Positions 51,518 through 60,383 of a stretch of DNA of 64,000 bases are shown piece by piece. The first letter of the stretch is position 1. Each line of letters opens with the position of its first letter. Location of the stretch: the NCBI GenBank assembly GCA_009843505.1, contig VYDI01000027.1:13208-77207 (forward strand), given 5' to 3'. The stretch is from Holophagales bacterium. Lineage in GTDB: Bacteria > Acidobacteriota > Thermoanaerobaculia > Multivoradales > Multivoraceae. The translations under genes were made by a program, and so were the position numbers. Below the pieces are notes generated by a model. That model ran no database searches. It had not been told where the DNA came from and worked only from the letters and a program-made list of their open reading frames with translations.

Positions 51518-52540
51518 ATGCGCGCGGGCGTCTATCGCGGCCCCGGTGAAGTAGCGCTCGCGGAGCGGGCGCTGCCGGAACCCGGCCCGGGCGAGGTTCG
51601 GCTTCGGATCACCGCCTGCGGCTTGTGTGGGACCGACCTCCATCTGGTTCACAGTCCGGAGCCGATCATCGAGCCGGGCTCGATCATGGGCCACGAGATG
51701 GCCGGTGTTGTCGACGACCTGGGAGCAGGTGTCTCAGGCTTCGAGGCGGGAGAACCGGTCGTCGTGGAGCCGCTCGCATCCTGCGGTGACTGCGATCCGT
51801 GCCGGGAGGGCCGGGACTCGATCTGCCGGGAACTCGAGCTCTACGGCCTGCGGCGGCCGGGCGGCTTCGCGGATGCCGTCGTCGTGCCGGCCCATCGGTT
51901 GTACCGCGTTCCAGATTCGTTGCCGCCGTCTCTTGCCGCCCTCGCCGAACCGTTTGCGGTCGGGGTCCATGGACTTCGGCTCGCGGGCGTGGACCGGGAG
52001 AAGCCGCCGGCGAAGCTGCTGATCCTGGGCGCCGGTTCCATCGGTCTCGCGGCGGTCGCGGTGGCCCGCGCCTGGGACTTCGGCCACGTGGCGATCACGG
52101 CCCGACACCCGCACCAGGCCGCGGCGGCGAAGCGGCTCGGCGCGCACGAGGTGCTGGACGCCGGCTCTCCAGAAGAGCTGACCGGATACGACGCGGATCT
52201 CGTGGTCGAGACGGTGGGTGGCCTGGCGGACACGATGACGGTGGCGGGCATCGCTCTCGCACCGGGCGGCACGATTTGCGTACTCGGTGTGTTCATGGGG
52301 CCCTTGACCCTCGACCCCCTCGTGCTGCTTGGCAAGGAAGCGCGCCTGCAGTGGTCGAACTGCTACTCGCGGAGGCCGGGCGAAGTCGACTTCGCCGATG
52401 CGGTGGGCATACTCGTTGCGGGTGGGGACGGCTACGACAGCCTGCTCACCCACCAGGTGCCGCTGGACGAGATCGAGCGCGCCTTCGAGATCGCGGGCGA
52501 CAAGCGGTCGGGCGCGGTCAAGGTGACCGTCGTTCCCTAG
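51518..52540 (+). CDS. Zinc-dependent alcohol dehydrogenase, MDR superfamily
   Basis: 340 residues from ATG 51518. Catalytic zinc site CGLCGTDLHL and IMGHEMAG; structural zinc cysteines CGDCDPCREGRDSIC; Rossmann loop ILGAGSIGLAAVAVARAW. Similar in layout to threonine/sorbitol/butanediol dehydrogenases, oxidising a secondary alcohol with NAD(P). The following SDR lies 30 bases downstream on the same strand, so the pair may process one substrate. Specificity cannot be assigned. Confidence 0.93.
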   Translation: MRAGVYRGPGEVALAERALPEPGPGEVRLRITACGLCGTDLHLVHSPEPIIEPGSIMGHEMAGVVDDLGAGVSGFEAGEPVVVEPLASCGDCDPCREGRDSICRELELYGLRRPGGFADAVVVPAHRLYRVPDSLPPSLAALAEPFAVGVHGLRLAGVDREKPPAKLLILGAGSIGLAAVAVARAWDFGHVAITARHPHQAAAAKRLGAHEVLDAGSPEELTGYDADLVVETVGGLADTMTVAGIALAPGGTICVLGVFMGPLTLDPLVLLGKEARLQWSNCYSRRPGEVDFADAVGILVAGGDGYDSLLTHQVPLDEIERAFEIAGDKRSGAVKVTVVP

Positions 52541-52570
52541 TTTCCGAAACGAACCGATGGAGCACAGACG

Positions 52571-53359
52571 ATGAGCGGAAGACTCGAAGGGCGCGTGGCG
52601 ATCGTGACCGGCGGCAACAGCGGCATCGGCGCCGCCACCGCCGCGACCTTCGCCCGGGAAGGCGCCCGCGTGGCGCTGATGGCACGGCGCGAGCTGGAGG
52701 GTGTCGAGGTCCAGGATGCGATCCGGGCTGCCGGCGGCGACGCGAAGTTCCTTGCCTGCGATGTTGGCGATTCCGAGGCTGTCGAAGCGGCTGTCGCCGC
52801 GGCGGTCGACCACTTCGGACGCGTCGACATCCTCTTCAACAACGCCGGCGGCGGAGCAGGCGAGAACTTCCCCGACGAGTCGAACGAGGTCTGGGATCGA
52901 GTCATCCGGGTCAACCTGACGGGTACCTTCTACATGTCGAGGGCGGTCTGGCCGCATCTCCTGGCAGCCGGCGGCGGCGCGATCGTCAACATGTCGTCCC
53001 TGGCGGCGACCACGGGCTTCAGCGAGGCGATCCAGGAACTGGCCGGCGGACTGCCATCCTCGTCGTACTACGCGGCGAAGGCGGGTGTCGACGCGTTCAC
53101 TCGCTACCTGGCGAGCATGGGCGGACGCCACGGCATCCGTGCGAACTGCGTGCGGCCGGGACAGGTGATCACGCCCGGCGCGACGAATCCGGCTGGCGAC
53201 CACTGGTTCAAGCCCATGTTCGAGCACATGCAGATCATCCCGGGACCCGGGATGCCGGAAGACGTGGCGAACGTCGTGCTCTTCCTGGTGTCGGACGAGG
53301 CGCGGTTCCTCACCGGGGAGATGGTGAACATCGACGGCGGCATGCCGCGCAAGCTCTAG
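52571..53359 (+). CDS. SDR-family oxidoreductase
   Basis: 262 residues from ATG 52571. Cofactor loop VAIVTGGNSGIGAATAATFA, NNAGGGAGENFPDES, catalytic NMSSLAATTGF with a YYAAK Tyr/Lys pair, and IRANCVRPGQVITPGATNP. The insertion SEAIQELAGGLPSSS between the catalytic Ser and Tyr is longer than in typical SDRs. Likely co-transcribed with the upstream zinc dehydrogenase. Substrate unknown. Confidence 0.92.
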   Translation: MSGRLEGRVAIVTGGNSGIGAATAATFAREGARVALMARRELEGVEVQDAIRAAGGDAKFLACDVGDSEAVEAAVAAAVDHFGRVDILFNNAGGGAGENFPDESNEVWDRVIRVNLTGTFYMSRAVWPHLLAAGGGAIVNMSSLAATTGFSEAIQELAGGLPSSSYYAAKAGVDAFTRYLASMGGRHGIRANCVRPGQVITPGATNPAGDHWFKPMFEHMQIIPGPGMPEDVANVVLFLVSDEARFLTGEMVNIDGGMPRKL

Positions 53360-53387
53360 ACGCTTTCCGGCTGCACCCCGGCCAGGA

Positions 53388-54806
53388 TCAGACTTCCGGC
53401 CAGCTTGGGTGCCAGGGACGGGCGCGCTCGAACAGGCGGGCGGCCCGGAGCACCAGGTCGTCCCGGTGTCGCGGTCCGACGATCTGCAGGCCGACCGGCA
53501 GGCCGGCGTCGGACAGGCCGGCGCGCACCGTCGCCGCCGGGTGGCCGGACATGTTGAACGGAATCGTGAACGCCGCGACGCCGGCCGGCACCTGCTCCCT
53601 GCCCTCGGTTTGGGTCGGGAAGGGACCGCGCGCGGGCGGCGGGTCGTAGGGCACCGTCGGCGTCAGCAGCAGATCGAAGCGATTGAAGACCTCGCTGCAC
53701 CAGAGATTCAGCTGAGCCCGTTCACGCGCCGCGGCGCCGAACGTCTCGGGCGTCATTTCCCAGGAGCGCTCCAGCGCCTCCGCGAACGAGTGCGTCATGT
53801 CCTGGCGCCGGTTGCGAAGCGGCTCGTGGATCTGGCCGGCGATCAGGAAGTTGCCGAGCGTGCCCCAGGCCGCCGTGAGCATCGGTGGGCCGCCGGGGAC
53901 GTGGTCCTCGAGCGGTTCGACCGAAAGGCCGGATTGATCGAACGCAGCCGCCGCGTCCGCGGCCACGCGTGCGACGTCCGATTGGACCCTTGCGTATCCG
54001 AGGTCCGGTGACCATGCGATGCGGACGGAAGACGGGAGGCCCGACTCGAGCACTTCGCGGTAGCTCAGACCCGGGTGGGGCAACGAGCCCGGATCGCAGG
54101 GCGAGGGGCCGGCGACCAGGTCGAGGAACAGGGCCCCGTCCTCCACTGTGCGGGTGAGGGGACCGTAGACCGCGGTGCTGCCGTAGTCCCAGGCCTTCAT
54201 TGGCCCGCGCGGTATCCGGCCCTGGCTGGGCTTCAGGCCGAACGCGCCGGTGAAACTGGCTGGAATCCGGATCGAGCCGCCGCCGTCGGAGGAGGTGACG
54301 AGTGGCAGCACTCCACCCGCCAGCACCGCGGAGGAACCGCCGCTCGAGCCGCCGGGAGTGCGCTCCAGGTTCCAGGGCGAGCGCGTGACACCGAACAGGG
54401 GGTTCTTGGTGATCGCCGTGAACCCGAACTCGGGAGTGTTCGTCTTGCCGACGACGATGGCGCCGGCGTCTCGAAGCCGCGTCACCTGGGTCGAGTCCGC
54501 CTCGGCGACCGAGTCGCGGAACACCCGCGAACCCATCGACGTCACCATGCCGGCCACGTCCTCGAGGTCCTTGACGCCGAGGGGCACGCCCTCGAGCGGC
54601 CGGGCGTCACCGGCAGCGCGGCGCGCGTCGGCCGCCTCGGCGTCGGCCAGCAACTCTCCGCGTGGCCGCTGGCTGACGACGGCGTTGAGCTTCGGGTGCG
54701 TGGCTTCGACGCGCTCCAGGGTCGCGTCCATCAACTCGACGCACGAGAGTTCCCCGGCCGACAGAAGGTCGAGGAGCTGAATCAGGCTGAGGCGGTCGAG
54801 GTGCAT
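53388..54806 (-). CDS. Amidase, amidase-signature family
   Basis: 472 residues from ATG 54806. The Ser-cisSer-Lys triad is readable: Lys79 in GVPLGVKDLED, Ser154 in TPGGSSGGSSAVLAGG and nucleophile Ser178 in SSDGGGSIRIPASFTG. Spacing of 75 and 24 residues matches family members. It hydrolyses amides or aryl-acyl amides in the cytoplasm (no signal). No gatB/gatC-like partner is nearby, so it is not the GatA tRNA amidotransferase subunit. The start codon region overlaps the O-antigen-ligase gene by 25 bases. Confidence 0.93.
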   Translation of the reverse strand: MHLDRLSLIQLLDLLSAGELSCVELMDATLERVEATHPKLNAVVSQRPRGELLADAEAADARRAAGDARPLEGVPLGVKDLEDVAGMVTSMGSRVFRDSVAEADSTQVTRLRDAGAIVVGKTNTPEFGFTAITKNPLFGVTRSPWNLERTPGGSSGGSSAVLAGGVLPLVTSSDGGGSIRIPASFTGAFGLKPSQGRIPRGPMKAWDYGSTAVYGPLTRTVEDGALFLDLVAGPSPCDPGSLPHPGLSYREVLESGLPSSVRIAWSPDLGYARVQSDVARVAADAAAAFDQSGLSVEPLEDHVPGGPPMLTAAWGTLGNFLIAGQIHEPLRNRRQDMTHSFAEALERSWEMTPETFGAAARERAQLNLWCSEVFNRFDLLLTPTVPYDPPPARGPFPTQTEGREQVPAGVAAFTIPFNMSGHPAATVRAGLSDAGLPVGLQIVGPRHRDDLVLRAARLFERARPWHPSWPEV

Positions 54807-56068
54807 GCCGAATCTCCGGGCTGGTCGTCTGGAGCGCGGAGGATAACCGGCAGGGCCAGCAGGAACAGCGTCCAGCGCTGGATCTCCGTGTCACGCCAGT
54901 TCGCTTCGAACAGACCGGCCACGTTCAGCGCCAGGAGCGCGAAGAGGACGCCGAGGTAGAGATCGGCGCGCGGCCCGGCCCGGCCGCCTTCGCGGCGATA
55001 GCCCTCGAACGCCATCGCCGCCGCCGCCGCCATCAGCCAGAGATAGGCGAGCAGTGACGGGATGCCGCGGCTGGCGGCCATGTGGACGAACGTGTTGTGC
55101 AGGTGTTTCACCCGCGCGCGGACCGAGGTCGGATGGCGGTAGGCCGGGTACCACTCGCGGACCATGACGGGGCCGATGCCCGTGAAGGGGCGGTCGGCGA
55201 TCATCTGGCCGCCGGCCCACAGCATGCACAGGCGGTCGTAGTTCGAGGGATAGCGGAGTTCGATCATCGACGTCGCTCGCTGCCAGTAGGTCGGCCACAG
55301 GGTCGGTGCAACGGCTGCGAGTGAGGCGGCGGCCAGGACCAGCGCGGCCGCGAAACCCAGGAAGACGCGCCGGCGCTGAAGGGCCATCGCCGCGACCGCG
55401 AGGGCGAAGGCGCCCACCCAGGCGCTGCGGGTCAGAGTCAAGGCCAGCGCCCCGCCGACGAGTGCCAGACCGACCCAGTTGACGCCGGAGCGCCAGCCGC
55501 CCGCGCTGCTGAGGCGGCCGGCGATCAGGGCGAGGCCGAGCAGGAGGACGCCAGAGAAGGTCATGTAGTGCGAGAACGGTCCGGGGATCCGTTGGTGGAG
55601 CGGGCCATAGTCGGTGAAGGCAAACTGCGCCAGGCCGTAGACGGCGAGTACGGCGGAGATTCCGACCAGGGAAGCGATGGCGACCCGCGCCTGGCGTTCG
55701 CCACGGACGAGCAGGAGCGCAAGCGGCAGGGTCAGGACGGCGTAGAGCGTGGAGAGCTCCTTGAGGCTGGTCTCCGGATCGTAGGAGAAGACGGCCGAGA
55801 GCACGAAGCAGCCCGCGTAGAGGCCTAGGGGGAGCAGGATCCGCCGCCTCCGTCGCCGGTCCTCCTCGGCCGTGGCGAAGTGGAGCCGCCGCCGTCGGAT
55901 GGCGGCCCAGATCAGGGTGAAGAAGAGGAGGAAGTTCGACAACGCGATGCCGAAGGTGGTGACGAGGTGGCTCACGAAGAGCCAGAACCCCGCGTTGCCC
56001 CCCGCCGCTCGGCCTGGCCGGACGATCGCGCGCTCGATCGCCCTCATCGCCGCGCGCGCACCGCTCAT
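54782..56068 (-). CDS. O-antigen ligase/polymerase-like membrane protein
   Basis: 428 residues from ATG 56068. About ten hydrophobic spans, with the large periplasmic loop typical of the Wzy_C/O-antigen ligase family: RSAWVGAFALAVAAMALQRR, PFTGIGPVMVREWYPAYR, then HLHNTFVHMAASRGIPSLLA with the conserved HNxxLxxxxxxG-type His. It probably joins or polymerises undecaprenyl-linked glycans at the inner membrane. A CGTAGACT element ends six bases before the start. No other glycan genes adjoin. Confidence 0.85.
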   Translation of the reverse strand: MSGARAAMRAIERAIVRPGRAAGGNAGFWLFVSHLVTTFGIALSNFLLFFTLIWAAIRRRRLHFATAEEDRRRRRRILLPLGLYAGCFVLSAVFSYDPETSLKELSTLYAVLTLPLALLLVRGERQARVAIASLVGISAVLAVYGLAQFAFTDYGPLHQRIPGPFSHYMTFSGVLLLGLALIAGRLSSAGGWRSGVNWVGLALVGGALALTLTRSAWVGAFALAVAAMALQRRRVFLGFAAALVLAAASLAAVAPTLWPTYWQRATSMIELRYPSNYDRLCMLWAGGQMIADRPFTGIGPVMVREWYPAYRHPTSVRARVKHLHNTFVHMAASRGIPSLLAYLWLMAAAAAMAFEGYRREGGRAGPRADLYLGVLFALLALNVAGLFEANWRDTEIQRWTLFLLALPVILRAPDDQPGDSACTSTASA

Positions 56069-56074
56069 GCCGGC

Positions 56075-56082
56075 AGTCTACG
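56075..56082 (-). promoter_or_regulatory. CGTAGACT -10-like element, possible leaderless promoter
   Basis: Minus-strand TAGACT ends six bases before the ATG at 56068; a variant of the GCTANNNT element. Confidence 0.38.
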
Positions 56083-56087
56083 TCTCC

Positions 56088-58712
56088 TTATCTCCCGCGG
56101 CTCCGCACTCCGGTCACGGTCAGGGCCGCCCGCGACACCTCGACCTCGATGTCCCGCAGCCCGTCGGCGCCCGCCTCGACGCCGGGCGGCGGTTCGAAGG
56201 CAATCAGGTACTGGGAACGGAGAGCGCGCTCGATCTCCCGGTAGATGCGGTCGAGGTCCTCGACCGAAGCGGCCGCGTGGTAGCGGCCGCCGGTGCTCTC
56301 CGCGAGGCGCTCGAGCGCTTCCGTGGTTGCCTCGTCCGAGACTCTCAGGGCGATCGGATAGACGACGACGCCGGCCAGTTCAACCTGCGCCAGAACGCGC
56401 TCGAAGTCGAGATTGCTGTCCGTGTCGGCGCCGTCGCTGAGCACGACCAGGGCGCGCCGATCCGGACGGCCAGCGAACGACGAGACGGCATAGGCGATCC
56501 CGTCGTAGAGCCGGGTCGAGCCCCAGGCCCGCAGGCCCTCGGCGGCGTAGCGGAGCAGGCGCGTGTCGCCTGAGAAAGGCGCCAGGCGGTCGAGGTCGTG
56601 GTTGAACACGATCAGACTGGCGGTGTCGCGATCGGTCAGGATGCCCTCGAAGAAACGCTGCGCACTGGTCGCGGCGACGCGGACGCCGCGACCCATCGAA
56701 CTCGAGATGTCCATCAGCAGGGCAACGGTGAGCGGTCTGTCGGCGAGGTTCCGGAAGTCCCGGATCCGTGCCTCGACGCCGCGGTGCAGAACGCGGAAAT
56801 CGGCCGCGTCCAGTCCCGTTGCCGGTCCCGCCTGCCGTCCGCCGACGGAAACCAGCAGGTCGACAAGGCGCACTTCGATCTCCTCCGGTGCTCCTGAGCC
56901 GAGGAAGACGAGGTCTTCGACCGTTTCGCCCGTGCGGAGCGTTGCGGCGGCCCGAACGAAGCTCAGCGGCAGCCGCAGTCCGGCTGGCAGCCGGCATCGA
57001 AACGGCGGGGCGGTCATGCTTTCGAGGAGTTCGGCGTCCAGATGGCAGTCGACGCGGTCGAGCTCCCGGCCGGACGGGACGTCGACGCGCAGGGGCAGCT
57101 CGAGCGCCTCCGCGACGACCGCCGGGTCCGGGCGCTCGAGCGCGATCGAGAACGGATGTTCCTCCCGCTCGATCTCCAGTACGTGACGAGCCAGGAGTGA
57201 TCCCGCGGCGTTGTGTCCCTGGACCTCGATCAGGTGGCGGCGGCCCGGCAGATCGAGGTCCTGCACGAAGGGAGGGGCGTCGATGGTCGCGACCGCCGCG
57301 CCGTCGCGCAGGAAGACGACCCGGGACACGGCCGCGCTGGCGACGACACGGGCGGTGAAGGTCGAACCGAGGACGCGGCCCTCGGGCGCCAGCAACTCGA
57401 CGCTCGGCAGTTGGTTGAGCGCGATCGTCTCGCGCCGGCTCAGGAGGCCGAGGCCGGGGACATCGGGCTGCACGTCGAGCGCCGGCACCTCGAGCGTGCT
57501 GCTCGTCCGGAGGAGGCCGCGACCCAGGCGGTCCTCGGCGCGGATCTCCAGCCGGTAGGCGCCGGCCGGCAGCCGCCGGTAGAAGTCGAGGGCGACATCT
57601 GCTGTTCCGCCGCTCAGGTGATGAGTGACGACGAAGGCGTCGGCCAGCCGGTCGCGCAGGAAGACGTCGCCGGTGATCGTCACGCGTTCGAGGATCTGGC
57701 CGGCGCCGATGGCGGCGAGGTGTTCGGCCGGCAGTCGCAGCTGGCCACGCATCGCCGTGCGCCGGTTCTCCGTACCGAGGGGTTCGAAGTCGAGCGAGAC
57801 GCGCGGCAGGGTCATGGCGTCCGCGTCGAGGACGGCTTCGACGCGAAGGAAGCGGTCGACCCAGCCGGCATCGGATGCTGCGTCGCCCCAGCCCAGCCGC
57901 TCGATGAAGTCCCGCCAACCGACGGCGCGCCCGAGTCGCCGCTCCAGGCGGCGGCGCTCGGTTGGGGTCAGGCAGCGGCGTCGCTCGGCCTGGTCGAGTA
58001 CACGGAACGCGCCGGCCATCGGCGTCTCGGCGTCGTCGGAGCGGCCGCCGTCGTGCTGTTCCCGATCGAAAGTCAGATCGACGCCGGAGGACGGTGACCA
58101 CAGCCGCAGCGACCGCGGGTCGAAGTTCACCTGCTGGACGAAGGCCAGAACGATCTCGTCTTCATCCGGGAGAGGCGGACGGCCGAGCTGGTGTTCGAGT
58201 CGCCAGCCGTCGTAGGTCCAGATCTCGATCCGCCGGAGCTCCGACTCGCAGGGCTCGACGGTCTGGCGGTCAGCCGGCTTGCCGGCCAGGAGCACGGCGC
58301 GCTCCATCGCCGGCGAGCGTTCCCTCAGCTGGTCGCGGGCCTCGCGGTTCTCCTGCCAGCGCTCGAGCAGACGCTCCGGCCGGGCCGCCCAGAAGGCGCG
58401 CAGGAAGCGCTCGCGCGCGCCCGGACCTTCCAGACGCTCGAAGGCGCGACGCTCCGCTTCGGCAAGCAGCGGCTCCACTTCCGCGAGCCACTGCTCGTAG
58501 AAGTCCGTCAGCCGCGCCTGCGGCCGCCGGCTGCCCTGGGCTGCGGCCGGTGTCGCGGCAGCGGCGAGCAGCGTCGCCGCGACGAAGATCACCGGTGCGG
58601 CCGCGCCGACGCGGCCGCACCGGGGAAGGAGCTGTTTCGGGCGGCTCGAGCCTCTACTCCGGGAGGAGCGCCTTGATCGCGTCGGAAGGCTCGAAGGCGC
58701 TCGGGTCGACAT
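56088..58712 (-). CDS. GWxTD/VWA-domain secreted protein
   Basis: 874 residues from ATG 58712. Export segment APVIFVAATLLAAAATPAAA. The N-terminal third resembles the GWxTD domain (LTDFYEQWLAEVEPLLAEAE and IEIWTYDGWRLEHQLGRP), found in Acidobacteriota-type surface proteins. A central beta-rich region is followed by a C-terminal von Willebrand A domain (about 660-850) with the MIDAS motif ALLMDISSSMGRG and VVLSDGADTDSNLDF. Divalent-metal protein binding is expected; role unknown. The first 59 bases overlap the 3' end of the upstream lipoprotein gene. Confidence 0.82.
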   Translation of the reverse strand: MSTRAPSSLPTRSRRSSRSRGSSRPKQLLPRCGRVGAAAPVIFVAATLLAAAATPAAAQGSRRPQARLTDFYEQWLAEVEPLLAEAERRAFERLEGPGARERFLRAFWAARPERLLERWQENREARDQLRERSPAMERAVLLAGKPADRQTVEPCESELRRIEIWTYDGWRLEHQLGRPPLPDEDEIVLAFVQQVNFDPRSLRLWSPSSGVDLTFDREQHDGGRSDDAETPMAGAFRVLDQAERRRCLTPTERRRLERRLGRAVGWRDFIERLGWGDAASDAGWVDRFLRVEAVLDADAMTLPRVSLDFEPLGTENRRTAMRGQLRLPAEHLAAIGAGQILERVTITGDVFLRDRLADAFVVTHHLSGGTADVALDFYRRLPAGAYRLEIRAEDRLGRGLLRTSSTLEVPALDVQPDVPGLGLLSRRETIALNQLPSVELLAPEGRVLGSTFTARVVASAAVSRVVFLRDGAAVATIDAPPFVQDLDLPGRRHLIEVQGHNAAGSLLARHVLEIEREEHPFSIALERPDPAVVAEALELPLRVDVPSGRELDRVDCHLDAELLESMTAPPFRCRLPAGLRLPLSFVRAAATLRTGETVEDLVFLGSGAPEEIEVRLVDLLVSVGGRQAGPATGLDAADFRVLHRGVEARIRDFRNLADRPLTVALLMDISSSMGRGVRVAATSAQRFFEGILTDRDTASLIVFNHDLDRLAPFSGDTRLLRYAAEGLRAWGSTRLYDGIAYAVSSFAGRPDRRALVVLSDGADTDSNLDFERVLAQVELAGVVVYPIALRVSDEATTEALERLAESTGGRYHAAASVEDLDRIYREIERALRSQYLIAFEPPPGVEAGADGLRDIEVEVSRAALTVTGVRSRGR

Positions 58713-59469
58713 CGTCGAAGGTCACGGAGTCGATGGTCTGGGTGATCTCCATGCCGAAGGACGGGATGCTCGTGGTCGTGGACGTTGCGAACAGGACGCC
58801 GCCGAACTCCTTGTACTCACCTAGGGTAGTGCTCGTTTCCATGGTGCCCATCTCGCTTGTGGTGGTCGCTTCCTCGCCGATCAGCAGGCCTGTCTCCACG
58901 GCGAAGTAGCGCGACGACTCGTTGCCGTCAACGTCGACGAGATCGATCTGGTAGGCGGCCTGATCGTTCCATTCGGTCTCGCCGACCGCGGTCTGCTGGG
59001 AGTAGAGCTCGTCGTACTCCAGGTCCCCGTGAATGCGGGTCTGGTTCTTCAGGGCGCTCAACTCGCCGCCCTCGAGCAGGCGCGCGCCCTGCATCGGGTC
59101 CTCGGACCATCCGAAATCGCCGTTGAACCCCTGAACGTTGCTGCCGAAGCCCGGGATCTCGATGTTCACGAGGCCCTTGTCGGGTGCGGCAAGGTAGATC
59201 GTCGCCTCGCCTGACAGGCCCATCGCCGGCATCTCGAAGGCGCCCTTGATCGTCATCGAGGTGTGCGCGCGGATGGCATCTTCGCCGCCGATCGCTTCGA
59301 CGTGACGGGCGATGATCTTCTGCTCCTCCGTCAGCTCCGGCGGTGGAGGAGGCTCTGGTGCGGCCGCGGCCGGGGCTTCTCCGGCTTCGTAGGCGGCGCA
59401 GCCGCCGAGAATGAGGCCGCAGCAGGCGAGTACGAGCAGAGCGTTGCGGCTGGTGATGTTGATGGTCAT
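58654..59469 (-). CDS. Outer-membrane lipoprotein, LolA/LppX-like fold candidate (tandem paralog A)
   Basis: 271 residues from ATG 59469, after AGGAGAT; an upstream in-frame ATG at 59511 lacks a signal. Lipoprotein signal LVLACCGLILGGCAAYEAG. Mature region: IIARHVEAIGGEDAIRAHTS, then FGWSEDPMQGARLLEGGELS and VDVDGNESSRYFAVETGLLI. The HxxAxGG start and beta-rich pattern recall outer-membrane lipoprotein-sorting/LppX-like proteins, which bind lipids. Its paralog follows 45 bases away, with very similar domains and identical ending SDAIKALLPE. Confidence 0.75.
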   Translation of the reverse strand: MTINITSRNALLVLACCGLILGGCAAYEAGEAPAAAAPEPPPPPELTEEQKIIARHVEAIGGEDAIRAHTSMTIKGAFEMPAMGLSGEATIYLAAPDKGLVNIEIPGFGSNVQGFNGDFGWSEDPMQGARLLEGGELSALKNQTRIHGDLEYDELYSQQTAVGETEWNDQAAYQIDLVDVDGNESSRYFAVETGLLIGEEATTTSEMGTMETSTTLGEYKEFGGVLFATSTTTSIPSFGMEITQTIDSVTFDDVDPSAFEPSDAIKALLPE

Positions 59470-59514
59470 GGATGATCTCCTGGGTTCCTTGTGTGTGCGG
59501 GTTCGTGGCACGGT

Positions 59515-60300
59515 CTACTCCGGCAGCAGCGCCTTGATCGCGTCCGAGGGTTCGAAGACGCTTGGATCGACGTCGTCGAAGGTGACGGACTCGACAGTCG
59601 TGATGATCTCCGTGGCCATCGAGACGATGTTCATGGTGGTCGACGTGGCGACCAACACTCCGCCGAAGTCCTCGTAGTCACCGAGGGTGATCGCCATCTC
59701 CATCGGCCCCATGGCGTTCGACTGCGTTCCCTCCGTACCGATCAGGAGCCCGGTCTCCTTGGCGAAGTACTGGGACAACTCGTTGCCGTCGACATCGACG
59801 ACGTCGAGTTGGTAGGCGGCCTGGCCGTTCCACTCGGTCTCTCCCGCGGTCGTCTGTTGCGAGAAGAGGTCGTCGCGCTCCAGCTCGGCGTAGAACCGAG
59901 CCTGACGCTTCACCTGGGCCAGCATCTCGCCTTCCAGGATCTGTGTGCCCTGCATCGGGTCTTCGATCCAGCCGATCTCTCCGTTGTAGGCCTGGACGCT
60001 TTCGCCCATGCCTGGCGTCTCGCTCTTGATGATCATCTTGTCGGGGGCGATGAAGTAGGCCGTCGTCTGGCCGGACATGCCTATCGCCGGGATTTCGACC
60101 GCGGCCTTGACGGTCCTCGAGGTGTGCGCGCGGATCGCTTCCTCACCGCCGAGAGCCTCGATGTGGCGGGCAACGATCTCCTCGGGCGAGGGCAGTTCGT
60201 CGTTGGCGGCGAGGAGCGGAGCGACGGAGAGCGTGGCTCCCAGGAGCAGGACGGAGCCGGCTAGCGAGAGAGCCTTGCGGCGCTGGAGGAAGAGGGACAT
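59515..60300 (-). CDS. Secreted LolA/LppX-like protein (tandem paralog B)
   Basis: 261 residues from ATG 60300 (the open frame continues upstream, but only across the antisense of other genes). Signal peptide KALSLAGSVLLLGATLSVAP without a lipobox Cys, so it is likely periplasmic and soluble, whereas paralog A is lipidated. Shares IVARHIEALGGEEAIRAHTS, IGWIEDPMQGTQILEGEM, VDVDGNELSQYFAKETGLLI and SDAIKALLPE with paralog A. The pair could work as carrier and anchor, by analogy with LolA/LolB; that is inference. Confidence 0.78.
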   Translation of the reverse strand: MSLFLQRRKALSLAGSVLLLGATLSVAPLLAANDELPSPEEIVARHIEALGGEEAIRAHTSRTVKAAVEIPAIGMSGQTTAYFIAPDKMIIKSETPGMGESVQAYNGEIGWIEDPMQGTQILEGEMLAQVKRQARFYAELERDDLFSQQTTAGETEWNGQAAYQLDVVDVDGNELSQYFAKETGLLIGTEGTQSNAMGPMEMAITLGDYEDFGGVLVATSTTMNIVSMATEIITTVESVTFDDVDPSVFEPSDAIKALLPE

Positions 60301-60383
60301 GGAGAGTCTCCTGTGTTGGGTCGCGTGCTGTCGTACCTGACTACGCAGAAGCGATGGTTCGGTTGCGGTTGCCGGTGGGTGAC

